A stretch of 64,000 nucleotides of DNA from Sporomusa termitida (GTDB taxonomy: Bacteria; Bacillota; Negativicutes; Sporomusales; Sporomusaceae): assembly GCF_007641255.1 (NCBI RefSeq), contig NZ_CP036259.1:4652501-4716500 (forward strand), in the 5' to 3' direction. Positions 54,075 to 63,203 of this stretch are shown here, one piece after another. The translations under genes and the position numbers were made by a program. Under the pieces are notes generated by a model. That model did no database searches. It saw only the letters and a program-made list of their open reading frames with translations, and was not told the DNA's origin. The stretch's first letter is position 1. The number at the start of each line of letters is the position of its first letter.

Positions 54075-54093
54075 AAAAATAATAATCATTATC
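54075..54093 (-). promoter_or_regulatory. Fur box upstream of the PepSY gene
   Basis: Minus-strand GATAATGATTATTATTTTT: GATAATGAT agrees with the left half of the 19-bp Fur consensus and the right half is weaker. 100 bp before the start codon. Confidence 0.7.
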
Positions 54094-54434
54094 ATATAGG
54101 TGTTAAAAATTTTTTCCTGCCGCCTAATTTCACTGCTGGGGATATTCAGAACCTAATTGCACTTTTACTAGTATAACAATCCCGAATTTTATCCGTCAAG
54201 AACCTTGGCTACCGCCAAACCATTTGTAATGTACGCCTGCACACTGCTGAGAATGCCTGCCAGCCAACAGGTAAGCGGTGCTAAACGAGTCTGCCGCGTG
54301 CCAGAAAGGAGCAGAAATATATCATTGGGGATTATAGGGCCGCCTTTAATCCGTTAGGGGCAGCCTGTGCAAAAACAGCATCGCTGTCGGCGGCTACCGG
54401 CATAGGTAGAAAAAATAAATACAAGGGGAAAAAA
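54094..54434. other. Non-coding region
   Basis: No gene, no clear repeat or RNA element seen. Confidence 0.4.
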
Positions 54435-54463
54435 GCGTCTGCCATGCTTTGGCATGCAGACGC
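54435..54463. terminator. Terminator after the AraC remnant
   Basis: GCGTCTG-C-CATGC (54435-54447)/GCATG-CAGACGC (54452-54463), with T-runs on both strands (AAAA before, TTTT after). Confidence 0.7.
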
Positions 54464-54480
54464 CTTTTGGCAATGAGTGA

Positions 54481-54626
54481 AGTCCTGTCAATTTGCCCTT
54501 ACCTGTCCAGGCTTTAAAGCAACGGTTGAGTTTAGAAACGCTCATGCCGGCAAACTGCGCCAGTTGGCTGGTCTTGGGCGAGTGGAGTATATCTGTTTTC
54601 CTTGTCAGCCGGCCGGACAGTGCGGC
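54481..54626 (-). pseudogene. AraC-family regulator remnant
   Basis: Minus-strand frame between a stop at 54627-54629 and the terminator reads SQLAQFAGMSVSKLNRCFKAWTG, which is the first helix-turn-helix of a PchR-like AraC regulator (SLAELARLAGMSESKLKRCF type). Nothing of the sensor domain or the second HTH is left. It lies in the iron region, so it is probably what remains of a siderophore regulator. Confidence 0.6.
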
Positions 54627-54781
54627 TTACCGCCTCCTGCCGCTGGTAGACGCAGCAAAAGACCGACAACCAGCAACCGGTTTGACGCCATAATTGCGCT
54701 AGGCTGCGCCACTGTTATAAGTTGTATTATGAATGCGGTGCTTCAGTATGCGGTTGCTATAAAGTACTTAAATTAAAAATA

Positions 54782-54827
54782 AGCTGCCAAAAAGCACAGG
54801 ACATACAAGCTGTGCTTTTTGGCAGCT
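54782..54827 (-). terminator. Terminator of the TonB-C-like gene
   Basis: Perfect 18-bp stem AGCTGCCAAAAAGCACAG (54782-54799)/CTGTGCTTTTTGGCAGCT (54810-54827). It follows the stop at 54869 by about 40 bp; a minus-strand T-rich tail lies beyond. Confidence 0.88.
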
Positions 54828-54868
54828 ATTAATCATCGGGCTGAGATTCCCTGCCCGGCTGGCATTTT

Positions 54869-55312
54869 TTATTGATCCGGGGCCTGTTCGTCGCCGGCCT
54901 GGCTGACAGCTTCCTCTTCCGGCAGATATTTTTCCACTTTGATATTTAGCGGCAGCACAATGGAGCTGGCTATCGCCTGCTGATCGCCCGTGTAGGCCGG
55001 CGTAAACACCGATTGCTGAATGGAATCAATAACTGCCTGATCGAAGGCTGCATCGCCGGAACTTGTTATGACCTGTATATTACTGTCCATAGTTCCGGTC
55101 TCAGTGATTGTTGCCTTAATTCTTACCAGTATGGTTTGCTCCGAGTATTTCTCCCGCAATTCCGAGGTGAGGCCAACAGGCGCTAATGTGACAATCTTAG
55201 GAGGTGTCACAGGGTCTTGCCCCTGAGCCATAGCCGGCATGGTCATCCCCAGCCCCATCACTGCAAATAACAGGACTGCAACAAACCATTTTACTTTCTG
55301 AATATATTTCAT
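54869..55312 (-). CDS. Secreted TonB C-terminal-like domain protein
   Basis: 147 residues with a signal peptide (about 1-29, ending AMA) instead of the usual N-terminal membrane anchor plus Pro-rich spacer. The rest is a TonB-C-type fold (about 42-128; ILVRIKATITETGTMDSNIQVITSSGDAAFDQAVIDSIQQSVFTPA). The YP or YPxxA motif of true TonB is missing. It is periplasmic and perhaps modulates receptor or TonB contacts; it cannot transduce energy alone. It is divergent from the TolC gene. Confidence 0.75.
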   Translation of the reverse strand: MKYIQKVKWFVAVLLFAVMGLGMTMPAMAQGQDPVTPPKIVTLAPVGLTSELREKYSEQTILVRIKATITETGTMDSNIQVITSSGDAAFDQAVIDSIQQSVFTPAYTGDQQAIASSIVLPLNIKVEKYLPEEEAVSQAGDEQAPDQ

Positions 55313-55684
55313 GCAACCACCCTCTCCTGACTTTTATCTATTGGTTTCGGCAAAAGGATGTAAATTCCTGCACATGAGAACAATTCTTATTTATATATAA
55401 AGCAAATTGTTTGCAATTTTGTTGCCGGTCAATAGAACACACCGTAAAGGCAGTGAGCTAATTTGTTAACTATTATCAAATTCAGCAAGCTTGTTGCCCA
55501 TGGCTAGTGCTCCAAAGCAACATAAGTTTACTCCTGTTTAACAGGCACTATTGCTATTTGCCTTTAGAGAAGTCAACAATATTGCCCTCTGGGGCATAGG
55601 CTACCCGTTTTTCCACCTGCGTCAGGCCGGCGCTGTGAGAGTTGACCGCCCTGATGCCAATTGTTATAATAATCAGGGTGCATT
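55313..55684. other. Divergent intergenic region
   Basis: Holds promoters for the TonB-C-like gene and the TolC gene. A minus-strand open stretch (about 55565-55690) reads IRAVNSHSAGLTQVEKRVAYAPEGN and stops; it may be a degraded gene end. CCCTGAT/ATCAGGG forms a hairpin at about 55653-55678. Confidence 0.4.
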
Positions 55685-55703
55685 GATAATGATTACATTT
55701 ATC
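55685..55703 (+). promoter_or_regulatory. Fur box upstream of the TolC-family gene
   Basis: GATAATGATTACATTTATC: 15 of 19 match the Fur consensus, 45 bp before the start codon. Confidence 0.75.
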
Positions 55704-55747
55704 ATCAAAGTTTCGTAAAATTCCACCACGGTCCTATTATAAGGCTA

Positions 55748-57034
55748 ATGACAGCAAAGGGGGCGAGGACGATTAATATAAGGCAGACAATCCTCCAGGC
55801 CGGCTTTGTTCTGATTTGCTGCTGCCTACCGCTTCAGAGCTATGCCACCAGTCCGGTCAGGCTCACCCTGCCGGACAGCATCCGTATGGCGATAACCAGC
55901 AGTCACGAGGTCAAAATTGCTGAGTTGGAGGCACGCAAAGTTGATTTGGAACTAAAAAAAAATAAAGCCCGTTACCTGCCTACGGTAAGCATGACGCATA
56001 CTCAAACCCAGGTAGCCGAAAAGCCCAAACCGGAGTATGGCAACTATGTAACCGTCAGGCTTCCTTTATATGACGGCGGGCGAACCAAGGACCGCGTGGC
56101 CCAGTCAAAAACCACGGTTATTGGCTTAACCGACTATTTGGATCACGCAAAGCAGCAAGTGGCGGTTAACGTATTCCTGGATTATTATGATGCCCTGGCA
56201 GCGCAAGAGCGCAAAGTTCTGACTGAACAGGCTGTCCACCAGCTTACACATTATCTTGACGCAGTCAGACGCCAGACTGCAGACGGCGATAGATCCCGGA
56301 CAGAAGCTGATCTGGCCCGATTCCGCCAGTATGATACACTGCTGCGCCAGCAGGAACAGCGGCAGGCATTCGGTAAGCTGAACCATTTACTGCACCTGCC
56401 GCCGGATCAGGAGCTGATCCTGGCCGAAACACCTGCGCAACCGGTGCCTGGCAGGCTGGATGAGGCAATCGACCTAGCCCTGAACCATCGCCAGGATCTG
56501 GCCCAAACCCGCCGGAACCTTCAGGTTGCCACCTTAGGCACAAAGGTGGCGGCCAAAGAATCCCGGCCTACTGTTTATCTCTATTTCGTCATGTACGATC
56601 TGGGGATGCCCGAACAATACTGGTACTCCAGCCTGTATGTAACCGGCGATTTGTTTGATGGCGGCCAGACTAGATTGAAAACCCGGCAGTCTGATCTAAA
56701 TGCCGCTATCGCGGCAGAGCAGATGCAGCAAAAGATAGAAACTATAAGGTGGGAAACAACAAAAGCATTTGAATGCTGGCAGCAGTCAGGCCGGAATCTG
56801 GCTGTCGCCGAACAGCCGGTAACCAGGGCGGAAGAAGCATATGCAGCGGTTGCCGAGCGCTATCGAGCCGGCCAAAGCAATATAGAAACTGTCCTAGGTG
56901 CGCATGCGGACTTAATAACGGCAAAAACCAATCACCTCAACGCCCGCTATGACCACTACAAGAATCAAGTCCGCTTATTGCACGCCACCGGTACGCTGCC
57001 AACATTCTCACAAGCAACAGATATGGCTCCGTAA
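55748..57034 (+). CDS. TolC-family outer membrane efflux protein
   Basis: 428 residues. Signal peptide-like start (about 12-34; TILQAGFVLICCCLPLQSYA), then the duplicated OEP structure with long helices (about 45-190, 245-425) and SLYVTGDLFDGGQTR between. It should form a trimeric outer-membrane channel. It sits under a Fur box just before exbB-exbD-tonB, so it is probably used for iron-related export, such as siderophore secretion, and perhaps also by the RND pumps. ATG 55748 has a weak site (AAGG). Confidence 0.88.
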   Translation: MTAKGARTINIRQTILQAGFVLICCCLPLQSYATSPVRLTLPDSIRMAITSSHEVKIAELEARKVDLELKKNKARYLPTVSMTHTQTQVAEKPKPEYGNYVTVRLPLYDGGRTKDRVAQSKTTVIGLTDYLDHAKQQVAVNVFLDYYDALAAQERKVLTEQAVHQLTHYLDAVRRQTADGDRSRTEADLARFRQYDTLLRQQEQRQAFGKLNHLLHLPPDQELILAETPAQPVPGRLDEAIDLALNHRQDLAQTRRNLQVATLGTKVAAKESRPTVYLYFVMYDLGMPEQYWYSSLYVTGDLFDGGQTRLKTRQSDLNAAIAAEQMQQKIETIRWETTKAFECWQQSGRNLAVAEQPVTRAEEAYAAVAERYRAGQSNIETVLGAHADLITAKTNHLNARYDHYKNQVRLLHATGTLPTFSQATDMAP

Positions 57035-57180
57035 ATAATGAAAAAACCGCTGCCGGAAAAACATGTTATATATATTCCTGCGCTGAAAATAACAGTTAGC
57101 ATAGGCTGGGGTTATTTTTCAGGGTTTAATTGTAAATTGATACTGCTGTCTATTTTTTATAAAATAATTGCATTCATCTA

Positions 57181-57210
57181 TTGAAAATGATTATCAGTTT
57201 CTGCTATTAT
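57181..57210 (+). promoter_or_regulatory. exbB promoter with Fur box
   Basis: TTGAAA (57181-57186), 18-bp spacer, TATTAT (57205-57210). GAAAATGATTATCAGTTTC (57183-57201) matches the Fur consensus at 15 of 19 places and overlaps -35 and spacer. Confidence 0.8.
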
Positions 57211-57317
57211 AAAAAGGGGCAACTCTTTCGCTCAGATATACGGCCTTGGTGGTATACAGTATATCCAGGCAAGAGTATAGATGGTTATTAAATGATTACA
57301 TATAAAAGGAGAGAATT

Positions 57318-57968
57318 ATGGAACTTATTACACAAACTATTAATTTATTTCACAAAGGCGGGCCAGTCATGTACCTTTTGCTTGCCTGCTCGCTGTTTGT
57401 CGTTACTATTGCCGTCGAACGTTTTCTCTACTACCGCAGCCGGTCTGCCCACTCACAGTCTTTCCAGCAGCAGCTGCTGCCGTTGCTGGAAAAGCAAAAA
57501 TTTAGTGAGGCCGGGCAGGTCTGTGAGCAAGCAAGCCCCAATTTTTTGGCCGCCGTTGCCTTGGCAGGCCTTCAGGCCTGCCAGCGGGGTAGTCAGATTG
57601 AGAATGCCCTGGAAAGTGCGGCCACGCTGGCAGCAGCCCGCCTCCGTGAACACCTTGACGACCTGAGCATGATTGTCACCATCGCGCCTTTACTCGGGTT
57701 ATTAGGGACTGTTATCGGTATGATCAATTCTTTCAGTGTGTTCAATGTACAGGCTGGCCAGCCAATGGCCATTACCGGCGGTGTTGGTGAGGCCCTCATT
57801 GCCACAGCTACCGGACTCAGCGTCGCAATACTGGCACTAATCCTGCACAATTATTTCTCCCGCCGGGTCAACCTCATGGTAACCGACATTGAGCAAATGG
57901 CAGCCCTGATCGTCAGTCATGTACTGATCAAAAAAACGAGCAGGAGAGAATCCCATGAAATTGCGTAG
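57318..57968 (+). CDS. exbB: ExbB/TolQ proton channel protein
   Basis: 216 residues, three membrane helices (about 18-38, 118-140, 150-175). IAPLLGLLGTVIGMINSF and ALIATATGLSVAILALILHNYF are the conserved proton-channel helices. With ExbD it uses the proton gradient to energise TonB. AAAGGAGAG before the ATG. Overlaps exbD by 14 bases, so the genes are translationally coupled. Confidence 0.95.
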   Translation: MELITQTINLFHKGGPVMYLLLACSLFVVTIAVERFLYYRSRSAHSQSFQQQLLPLLEKQKFSEAGQVCEQASPNFLAAVALAGLQACQRGSQIENALESAATLAAARLREHLDDLSMIVTIAPLLGLLGTVIGMINSFSVFNVQAGQPMAITGGVGEALIATATGLSVAILALILHNYFSRRVNLMVTDIEQMAALIVSHVLIKKTSRRESHEIA

Positions 57969-58362
57969 CCTCCGTGTGGAAAACCAGCCGGAGCTTATGA
58001 TCATCCCGCTGATTGACATTATTTTCTTCCTACTGGTCTTCTTTATGATGAGTACGCTATACATGGTCGAACAGCATACAATCCCGGTTAACCTGCCCCA
58101 GGCAGCCACTGTTCAGCAGGATAAGCCCAGCAGTATCAATGTCACAGTATTAGAAAACGGCAGCATCATGTTTAATCAAGAAGAAATTCCCCTGGCACTG
58201 CTGAGCAAACGTGTAAACCTGGAGATTGGCAAAAAGTCTGACACTGTTTTTATCTTGCGCGGCGATAAGCAGGTAGCCTACGGCCAAATCGTAAGCGTTT
58301 TGGATTCACTAAAACAAGCGGGAGCCCACCGGGTATCGGTAGCGGTTGAGAAAGCGAGGTAA
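57955..58362 (+). CDS. exbD: ExbD/TolR protein
   Basis: 135 residues. One membrane helix (about 14-36) with the conserved proton-carrying Asp in MIIPLIDIIFFLLVFFM; periplasmic domain after. Partner of ExbB and TonB. Its ATG lies in the exbB end, and AGGAGAG of the exbB 3' part serves as its ribosome site. TonB begins four bases after its stop. Confidence 0.95.
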   Translation: MKLRSLRVENQPELMIIPLIDIIFFLLVFFMMSTLYMVEQHTIPVNLPQAATVQQDKPSSINVTVLENGSIMFNQEEIPLALLSKRVNLEIGKKSDTVFILRGDKQVAYGQIVSVLDSLKQAGAHRVSVAVEKAR

Positions 58363-58366
58363 CTGT

Positions 58367-59068
58367 ATGACCTATGCTTTTCATTGGCGTAAAGCCATCA
58401 CAGTGTCCGTCTGCCTGCATATTTTTATGGTAGTCACAGCCGGTTATCTGGTAGCCAGCTTGCCAACCTTAACAGCTATACCCGAGGAAATTGTTCTGGA
58501 AATGGACCTTGTAAGTGACCCCGGTGACCGGGCAAATATTGATCCAGGACCGCCGGCACCGGTTGTAACACCGCCTCCCCCCCAACCAGTGCCAGCTGAA
58601 CCAGTCCCGGCCGAGCCAATGCCAGTTGAAGCTGAAGCAAAACCGGTTATTACTACCAGTGAATTATCGGTTTCTAAGGTAGAACGTCCGGCAGTTCCCG
58701 CCGCTGGACAGCCACAGGCCGCCACTAATACTGGCAGCGGGTCCGGCACCGGGTCCGGCAGTGCGGGTACACCCGGAGCAGCCGGCGGCATCGCTGCCCC
58801 AGGTATTCTGAGCAAAGTCGATCCACATTATCCGCCAGCCGCCAGAAAGGCCGGGCAAGAAGGCACAGTGCTCTTAAGAATTCAAATTCTGGCTAATGGC
58901 CGGCCCGGTGAAATTAGTATCGCCCGTTCTACCGGTTATGAAGCCTTAGACGCAGCCGCGGCCGCGGCCGTGCGCAAATGGCAGTTTGTCCCGGCCAAAG
59001 ACCGCAGCAGCGGCCGGACAGTAGCCTGCACAACAACCATGCCGGTATCATTTCGCCTCCGTAACTGA
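58367..59068 (+). CDS. tonB: TonB energy transducer
   Basis: 233 residues from ATG 58367 (GAGG eight bases upstream; the TTG at 58346 is less likely). N-terminal membrane helix (about 9-32), Pro-rich periplasmic spacer (about 60-95; APVVTPPPPQPVPAEPVPAE), Gly/Ser-rich part, then the TonB C-terminal domain (about 155-233) with VDPHYPPAARKAGQEGTVLLRIQI and KWQFVPA. Links ExbBD to the receptor at 4175 and others. Ends in a strong terminator. Confidence 0.95.
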   Translation: MTYAFHWRKAITVSVCLHIFMVVTAGYLVASLPTLTAIPEEIVLEMDLVSDPGDRANIDPGPPAPVVTPPPPQPVPAEPVPAEPMPVEAEAKPVITTSELSVSKVERPAVPAAGQPQAATNTGSGSGTGSGSAGTPGAAGGIAAPGILSKVDPHYPPAARKAGQEGTVLLRIQILANGRPGEISIARSTGYEALDAAAAAAVRKWQFVPAKDRSSGRTVACTTTMPVSFRLRN

Positions 59069-59084
59069 CTCAGAACAGAAATAG

Positions 59085-59119
59085 AGAGCCATGCTGAACT
59101 ATTTATTCAGCATGGCTCT
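59085..59119. terminator. Terminator after tonB
   Basis: Perfect 14-bp stem AGAGCCATGCTGAA (59085-59098)/TTCAGCATGGCTCT (59106-59119), 7-base loop. Serves the convergent tonB and ABC ATPase genes. Confidence 0.85.
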
Positions 59120-59159
59120 TTGCTTACCCTTGCGGCTTCATAACTTTTGCCGCTGTTAT

Positions 59160-59951
59160 CTACAACGACTTGACTAAATCATAAGTAATGCAGACAGGTC
59201 TACCGGTTCGAGCCTCATTGATTACCTGGGCGTCAATCTGGAAAACATCCCGCAACATCGCCGGCACCATAACTGCTGCGGGCACCCCGTGACAAATCAC
59301 GGCCCCGCTCCGTATAGCAATCATATAATCAGCAAAGCGGGCCGCAAGATTAAGGTCATGCAGAACCATAACAATGGTGCATCCCTGGCTTTTATTCAGA
59401 TCGCCCAATAGTTCCAGTATCTCCAGTTGATGGGACAAGTCCAGATATGTGGTAGGTTCATCCAACAGGATAAGCTCGGTCTGTTGTGCCAGCGCCATAG
59501 CAATCCACACCCGCTGACGCTGCCCTCCCGATAGCGTATCTACAAAGCGCCCTGCAAATGCCGCCAGTCCTGTCACGGCCAGCGACCAGGCAATTATCCG
59601 GCGGTCCTCAGGGGAATGGCTGCCAAAACCCTGCTGATGGGGAAACCGTCCATAAGCGACAAGTTCGCTTACCGTCAACCCGCTGGGAGCAAGCGGGCAT
59701 TGGGGCAGAATTGCCATTTTGCGGGCAACAGCTTGTGTGGAGAGGGATCTAATATCCTTGCCATTGAGATAAACCGAGCCGTTTTGCGGCCGCAGGATAC
59801 GGCCTAAAGCCTTGAGAACAGTGGATTTTCCACTACCATTAGGGCCAATAAGAGCAGTTATTTTTCCTTGTGGAATTTGCATATGCAAGGCTTCAATAAT
59901 AGTAGTTTTTTCATAAGCGATACCTAGGTTTTCTGCTCGTATACTCTCCAT
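59160..59951 (-). CDS. Siderophore ABC transporter ATPase (FecE/FepC type)
   Basis: 263 residues from ATG 59951 (AAGGGGG site). Walker A ALIGPNGSGKSTVLK, signature LSGGQRQRVWIAMAL, Walker B LILLDEPTTYLD, switch His MVLHDLNL: the usual iron-complex ATPase. It drives import through the two FecCD permeases coded upstream. Last gene of its operon. Confidence 0.95.
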   Translation of the reverse strand: MESIRAENLGIAYEKTTIIEALHMQIPQGKITALIGPNGSGKSTVLKALGRILRPQNGSVYLNGKDIRSLSTQAVARKMAILPQCPLAPSGLTVSELVAYGRFPHQQGFGSHSPEDRRIIAWSLAVTGLAAFAGRFVDTLSGGQRQRVWIAMALAQQTELILLDEPTTYLDLSHQLEILELLGDLNKSQGCTIVMVLHDLNLAARFADYMIAIRSGAVICHGVPAAVMVPAMLRDVFQIDAQVINEARTGRPVCITYDLVKSL

Positions 59952-59974
59952 GATTAACACCCCCTTGCTACTTA

Positions 59975-61006
59975 TCACCTATTTTTCGCCAATAAAACCA
60001 TAAAGCACGGCACACCCACAATTGCAAAGATAATACCGGCTGGTATTTCTGAAGGTTGTACGACTGTGCGCGCCAGCATATCGGCCGCCACTAGCAGCAT
60101 AGCGCCGATTAAGGCACTGCACGGCAACAAAAGCTGATGCCCGGCTCCCACTAGCTGACGAGCCAGATGAGGAACAAGCAAGCCAACAAAGCTTATACCG
60201 CCGCAGACAGAAACACAGGCTGCTGCCAGCGCTACTGCAGCCACCAGCAAACCCCGGCGTTCCCGTTCCACCGCCACACCTAACCCCCATGCAGCCTCCT
60301 CCCCCATGTTTAACACATCCAGTACCCGTGCTTTATAAAGTACATAGGGAACAATAATCAGCAGCCATGGTAACACAATCATGACCTGCCGCCAGTTGGC
60401 ACCGCCAAACTGCCCGGCCAGCCACACCGCTATAAAATAAAACTGGCTTTCATCGAGAATAATAGTCAGCACAATGATGGCGGCACTAATGCCTGCCTGT
60501 ATGGCTATACCTGTCAGTATCAGCCGGATAGACGACAAGCCGGCCTGCTTTTTATAAGCCAGAAGATAAACCAGCGCCGCAGTGCCGCCGGCACCCATTA
60601 GTGCCAAAAACGGCAGTGTAAACAAGACCGGGCCCGCTTTGACCGGAAACAGCAGTACAAAAAGCACCACCATCAAGCCGGCGCCGGCATTGATCCCTAA
60701 TAAGCCGGGGTCTGCCAGCGCATTGCGGGAAATTCCCTGAATGATGCAGCCGGCCATAGCCAATCCCGCTCCCACCAGCATTGCGGTAACAATACGGGGC
60801 ATTCTAAAAACAAATAAGACCAGGTTTTCCTGATAGCTGCCGCCGCCACACAGAATGCGCAGGATATCGGTTGGCATTAAGCGTGTATACCCTTGATTCA
60901 TACTTATGACCATGCAAAGAATTAATAATAAACTTAAGATAATCAATATTGTCCCTGACCGCACTCTGCGCTGCTGACTCAGAAACGCCAGGCTGGGGGA
61001 GGGCAT
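59975..61006 (-). CDS. Siderophore ABC permease (FecCD), second
   Basis: 343 residues, about nine or ten membrane helices. FecCD marks: FRMPRIVTAMLVGAGLAMAGCIIQGISRNALADPGLLGINAGAGL, the cytoplasmic LGVAVERERR loop, and SFVGLLVPHLARQLVGAGHQ. ATG 61006 directly follows the stop of the first permease. Forms the membrane channel with it. Confidence 0.94.
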   Translation of the reverse strand: MPSPSLAFLSQQRRVRSGTILIILSLLLILCMVISMNQGYTRLMPTDILRILCGGGSYQENLVLFVFRMPRIVTAMLVGAGLAMAGCIIQGISRNALADPGLLGINAGAGLMVVLFVLLFPVKAGPVLFTLPFLALMGAGGTAALVYLLAYKKQAGLSSIRLILTGIAIQAGISAAIIVLTIILDESQFYFIAVWLAGQFGGANWRQVMIVLPWLLIIVPYVLYKARVLDVLNMGEEAAWGLGVAVERERRGLLVAAVALAAACVSVCGGISFVGLLVPHLARQLVGAGHQLLLPCSALIGAMLLVAADMLARTVVQPSEIPAGIIFAIVGVPCFMVLLAKNR

Positions 61007-62056
61007 CTATACCGCCCGCCTTTGCTGACGCACTAGATACAGGAAGAAGGGAACACCCAGGAGAGCGGTCAGAGCACCAATTGGTATTTCAAAGTCTGGA
61101 TTAAGTATACGCACACCGATATCGGCCACTACCAGTATCAGACTGCCCAATACAGCCGAGGCCGGAATAATAATACGGTAATCCCCCCCTAACAGATACC
61201 GGCACAAATGGGGAACAATAAGGCCGATAAAACTCACCGGTCCGATCATTGCCACCGATGCACCTGCTAATATCAAAACAACTAGGGTAACGCCCAAACT
61301 GACAAGCCCGCTTCTCAGACCCAGCCCCCGTGCGACCTCAGTCCCCAGACTAAGCAACGAAACTGAGCGTGCCAGCATAATTGCTGCCAGCAGCGCTATT
61401 CCTATCCAGGGAACCAGGATATGAAGCTGCTGCCAGCTTACCCCGGCCACACCGCCTGTAAGCCAAAACAGGATGTCTCTGGCAACACCAAAATATATGG
61501 CCATACCCTGGCCCAAAGCAGTGAGCCCGGCACTGACTGCAGCCCCTGCCAGCACCAGCCGCATTGGAGTTGCTCCGCCACGCGGCAATGCAGCAATTCC
61601 ATAAACCAGACCAGCACTAACCGCTGCCCCCAGAAAAGAAGACAGCATAATGAATACAGGAGAAATTCCGGGATAAAATGTAAAGCACAGCGACAAAGCA
61701 AAGGCTGCGCCTGCATTCAATCCCAGTAAACCCGAGTCTGCCATAGGATTCCGGGTAATACCCTGCATTAAGGCTCCCGCCACAGCCAAAGCAGCACCGG
61801 TCAACAGGCTTGCCAGCATGCGGGGCAGACGCACTTCCCGGATGACCAAATGCTGCATAGAGCCAGGATCAAAATGAAGCAGCGCTTCCCCGGCCACACT
61901 AACAGGCACCTGAATAATCCCTTGAAACAGCGATATTATGCTAACTAAAATCAATAAGCAAAGCCCCCCGGCCATAATGCATATAGACCCCGGCAGACAG
62001 CCTGATTTAGGAAAACGGTAACCGGCCTGAGCAGTGCCATCCCCGAAAACTGTCAT
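61007..62056 (-). CDS. Siderophore ABC permease (FecCD), first
   Basis: 349 residues, about ten membrane helices. RLPRMLASLLTGAALAVAGALMQGITRNPMADSGLLGLNAGAAF and SFIGLIVPHLCRYLLGGDYR identify FecCD. Begins 94 bp after the binding lipoprotein gene and is coupled to the second permease. Confidence 0.94.
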   Translation of the reverse strand: MTVFGDGTAQAGYRFPKSGCLPGSICIMAGGLCLLILVSIISLFQGIIQVPVSVAGEALLHFDPGSMQHLVIREVRLPRMLASLLTGAALAVAGALMQGITRNPMADSGLLGLNAGAAFALSLCFTFYPGISPVFIMLSSFLGAAVSAGLVYGIAALPRGGATPMRLVLAGAAVSAGLTALGQGMAIYFGVARDILFWLTGGVAGVSWQQLHILVPWIGIALLAAIMLARSVSLLSLGTEVARGLGLRSGLVSLGVTLVVLILAGASVAMIGPVSFIGLIVPHLCRYLLGGDYRIIIPASAVLGSLILVVADIGVRILNPDFEIPIGALTALLGVPFFLYLVRQQRRAV

Positions 62057-62150
62057 TAATAATCATCCCCATGCAATTAGTTCAAATCCACTGAATGCAA
62101 GCGATGTGCCGGTAGCTCATTGCACCAGTGCTTGTGTCCGGTAGCTGCCG

Positions 62151-63122
62151 TTATTTTGTCAGACTCTCGACAATACTATTAACTCCGCATTGTACTGCAA
62201 GTGCTCCCACTGTAAAAAACGATTGATCCAAGAAGTAGACATTTCCTTGTTTCACGGCCTTTAATGCATTCCAGATGGAGTTATCGCCCAATCGCTCCCG
62301 TCTGATCTCAATTCCTTTATTTTTCTTTAGGAAGATATGGTCGGGGTTAAGCTCTGCCAGCCTTTCCAGTGAAATCCTGCCAACGTTTACCGGATAGCCT
62401 GCAGGAACTGCTAAACCCAACCCACTCTCAGCGTCAAAAAATGCCGGTAAGCTTTGCGTGCCATAGATATAAAAATTGCCTTTATCATCAAGTGTAATAA
62501 CGGCAACAGTTTCTGTTTTACAGGGCGCTAGCTTAGCTCGTGATTGTTCAATCAAACTCTCTATTTCTATGATGCGCTGCTCTGCTGTCTGCTCCTGCCC
62601 AATTACTTTAGCCACTTCCCGCGGGACATTGCGCCAGTCCCGGGCAAGTTCCCGGGTGTCCAGCAAAACAACAGGTGCAATCATGGACAACTCATTATAT
62701 ATCCCCTCATTTAAAATTCCGCCAATAATTAAATCCGGTTGAACCTCCAATACTTTTTCGAGGTTTGCACTTGTTTGCCGGCCGAGATCAATTACGGGAT
62801 TAACGGCAAGATAAGGTTTGAGAGATTCCCATTCTGACAGAAATCCCTGCATTTGAGTTGCTGCAACAGGTGGTGTATTTAACATAAACATCGAATCTAC
62901 AAGGTTAAAAAATATAATAGCAATCCTCTCCGGCTGCTTGGCAATGAAAATCTCACGGCCTTTGGCATCTGTATAAATACGCGGGAAGGCTGCGTCCTTT
63001 CCCAGCTTCTCCACACTACCGGCCGGCTTAGCTACAAACTCCTGCTGCGTCTGATTACCGCACCCGGCTAACACCCCCGCCAAAATTACAATTGACAAAA
63101 TGAGAGGCAATACCCTATTCAC
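62151..63122 (-). CDS. Iron-siderophore binding lipoprotein (FecB/FepB type)
   Basis: 323 residues. Lipobox LAGCG (Cys near 21). Type III periplasmic binding fold (about 55-320) with PERIAIIFFNLVDSMFML, VQPDLIIGGILNEGIYNEL, and the closing FLDQSFFTVGALAVQCGVNSIVESL. It hands a ferri-siderophore to the FecCD permeases. First of the transport genes; the AraC gene lies 81 bp upstream. Confidence 0.93.
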   Translation of the reverse strand: MNRVLPLILSIVILAGVLAGCGNQTQQEFVAKPAGSVEKLGKDAAFPRIYTDAKGREIFIAKQPERIAIIFFNLVDSMFMLNTPPVAATQMQGFLSEWESLKPYLAVNPVIDLGRQTSANLEKVLEVQPDLIIGGILNEGIYNELSMIAPVVLLDTRELARDWRNVPREVAKVIGQEQTAEQRIIEIESLIEQSRAKLAPCKTETVAVITLDDKGNFYIYGTQSLPAFFDAESGLGLAVPAGYPVNVGRISLERLAELNPDHIFLKKNKGIEIRRERLGDNSIWNALKAVKQGNVYFLDQSFFTVGALAVQCGVNSIVESLTK

Positions 63123-63203
63123 AACTTCACCTCAAAAATTCACATTTTCCGGCCGCTTTATTGAATCGCTTGCAAAAAAAAATCAGGAATACATATTCCC
63201 AAT

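Noticed and set aside
54477-54776. 99-codon plus-strand frame
   Set aside because: It is the opposite strand of the AraC remnant and lacks a ribosome site.
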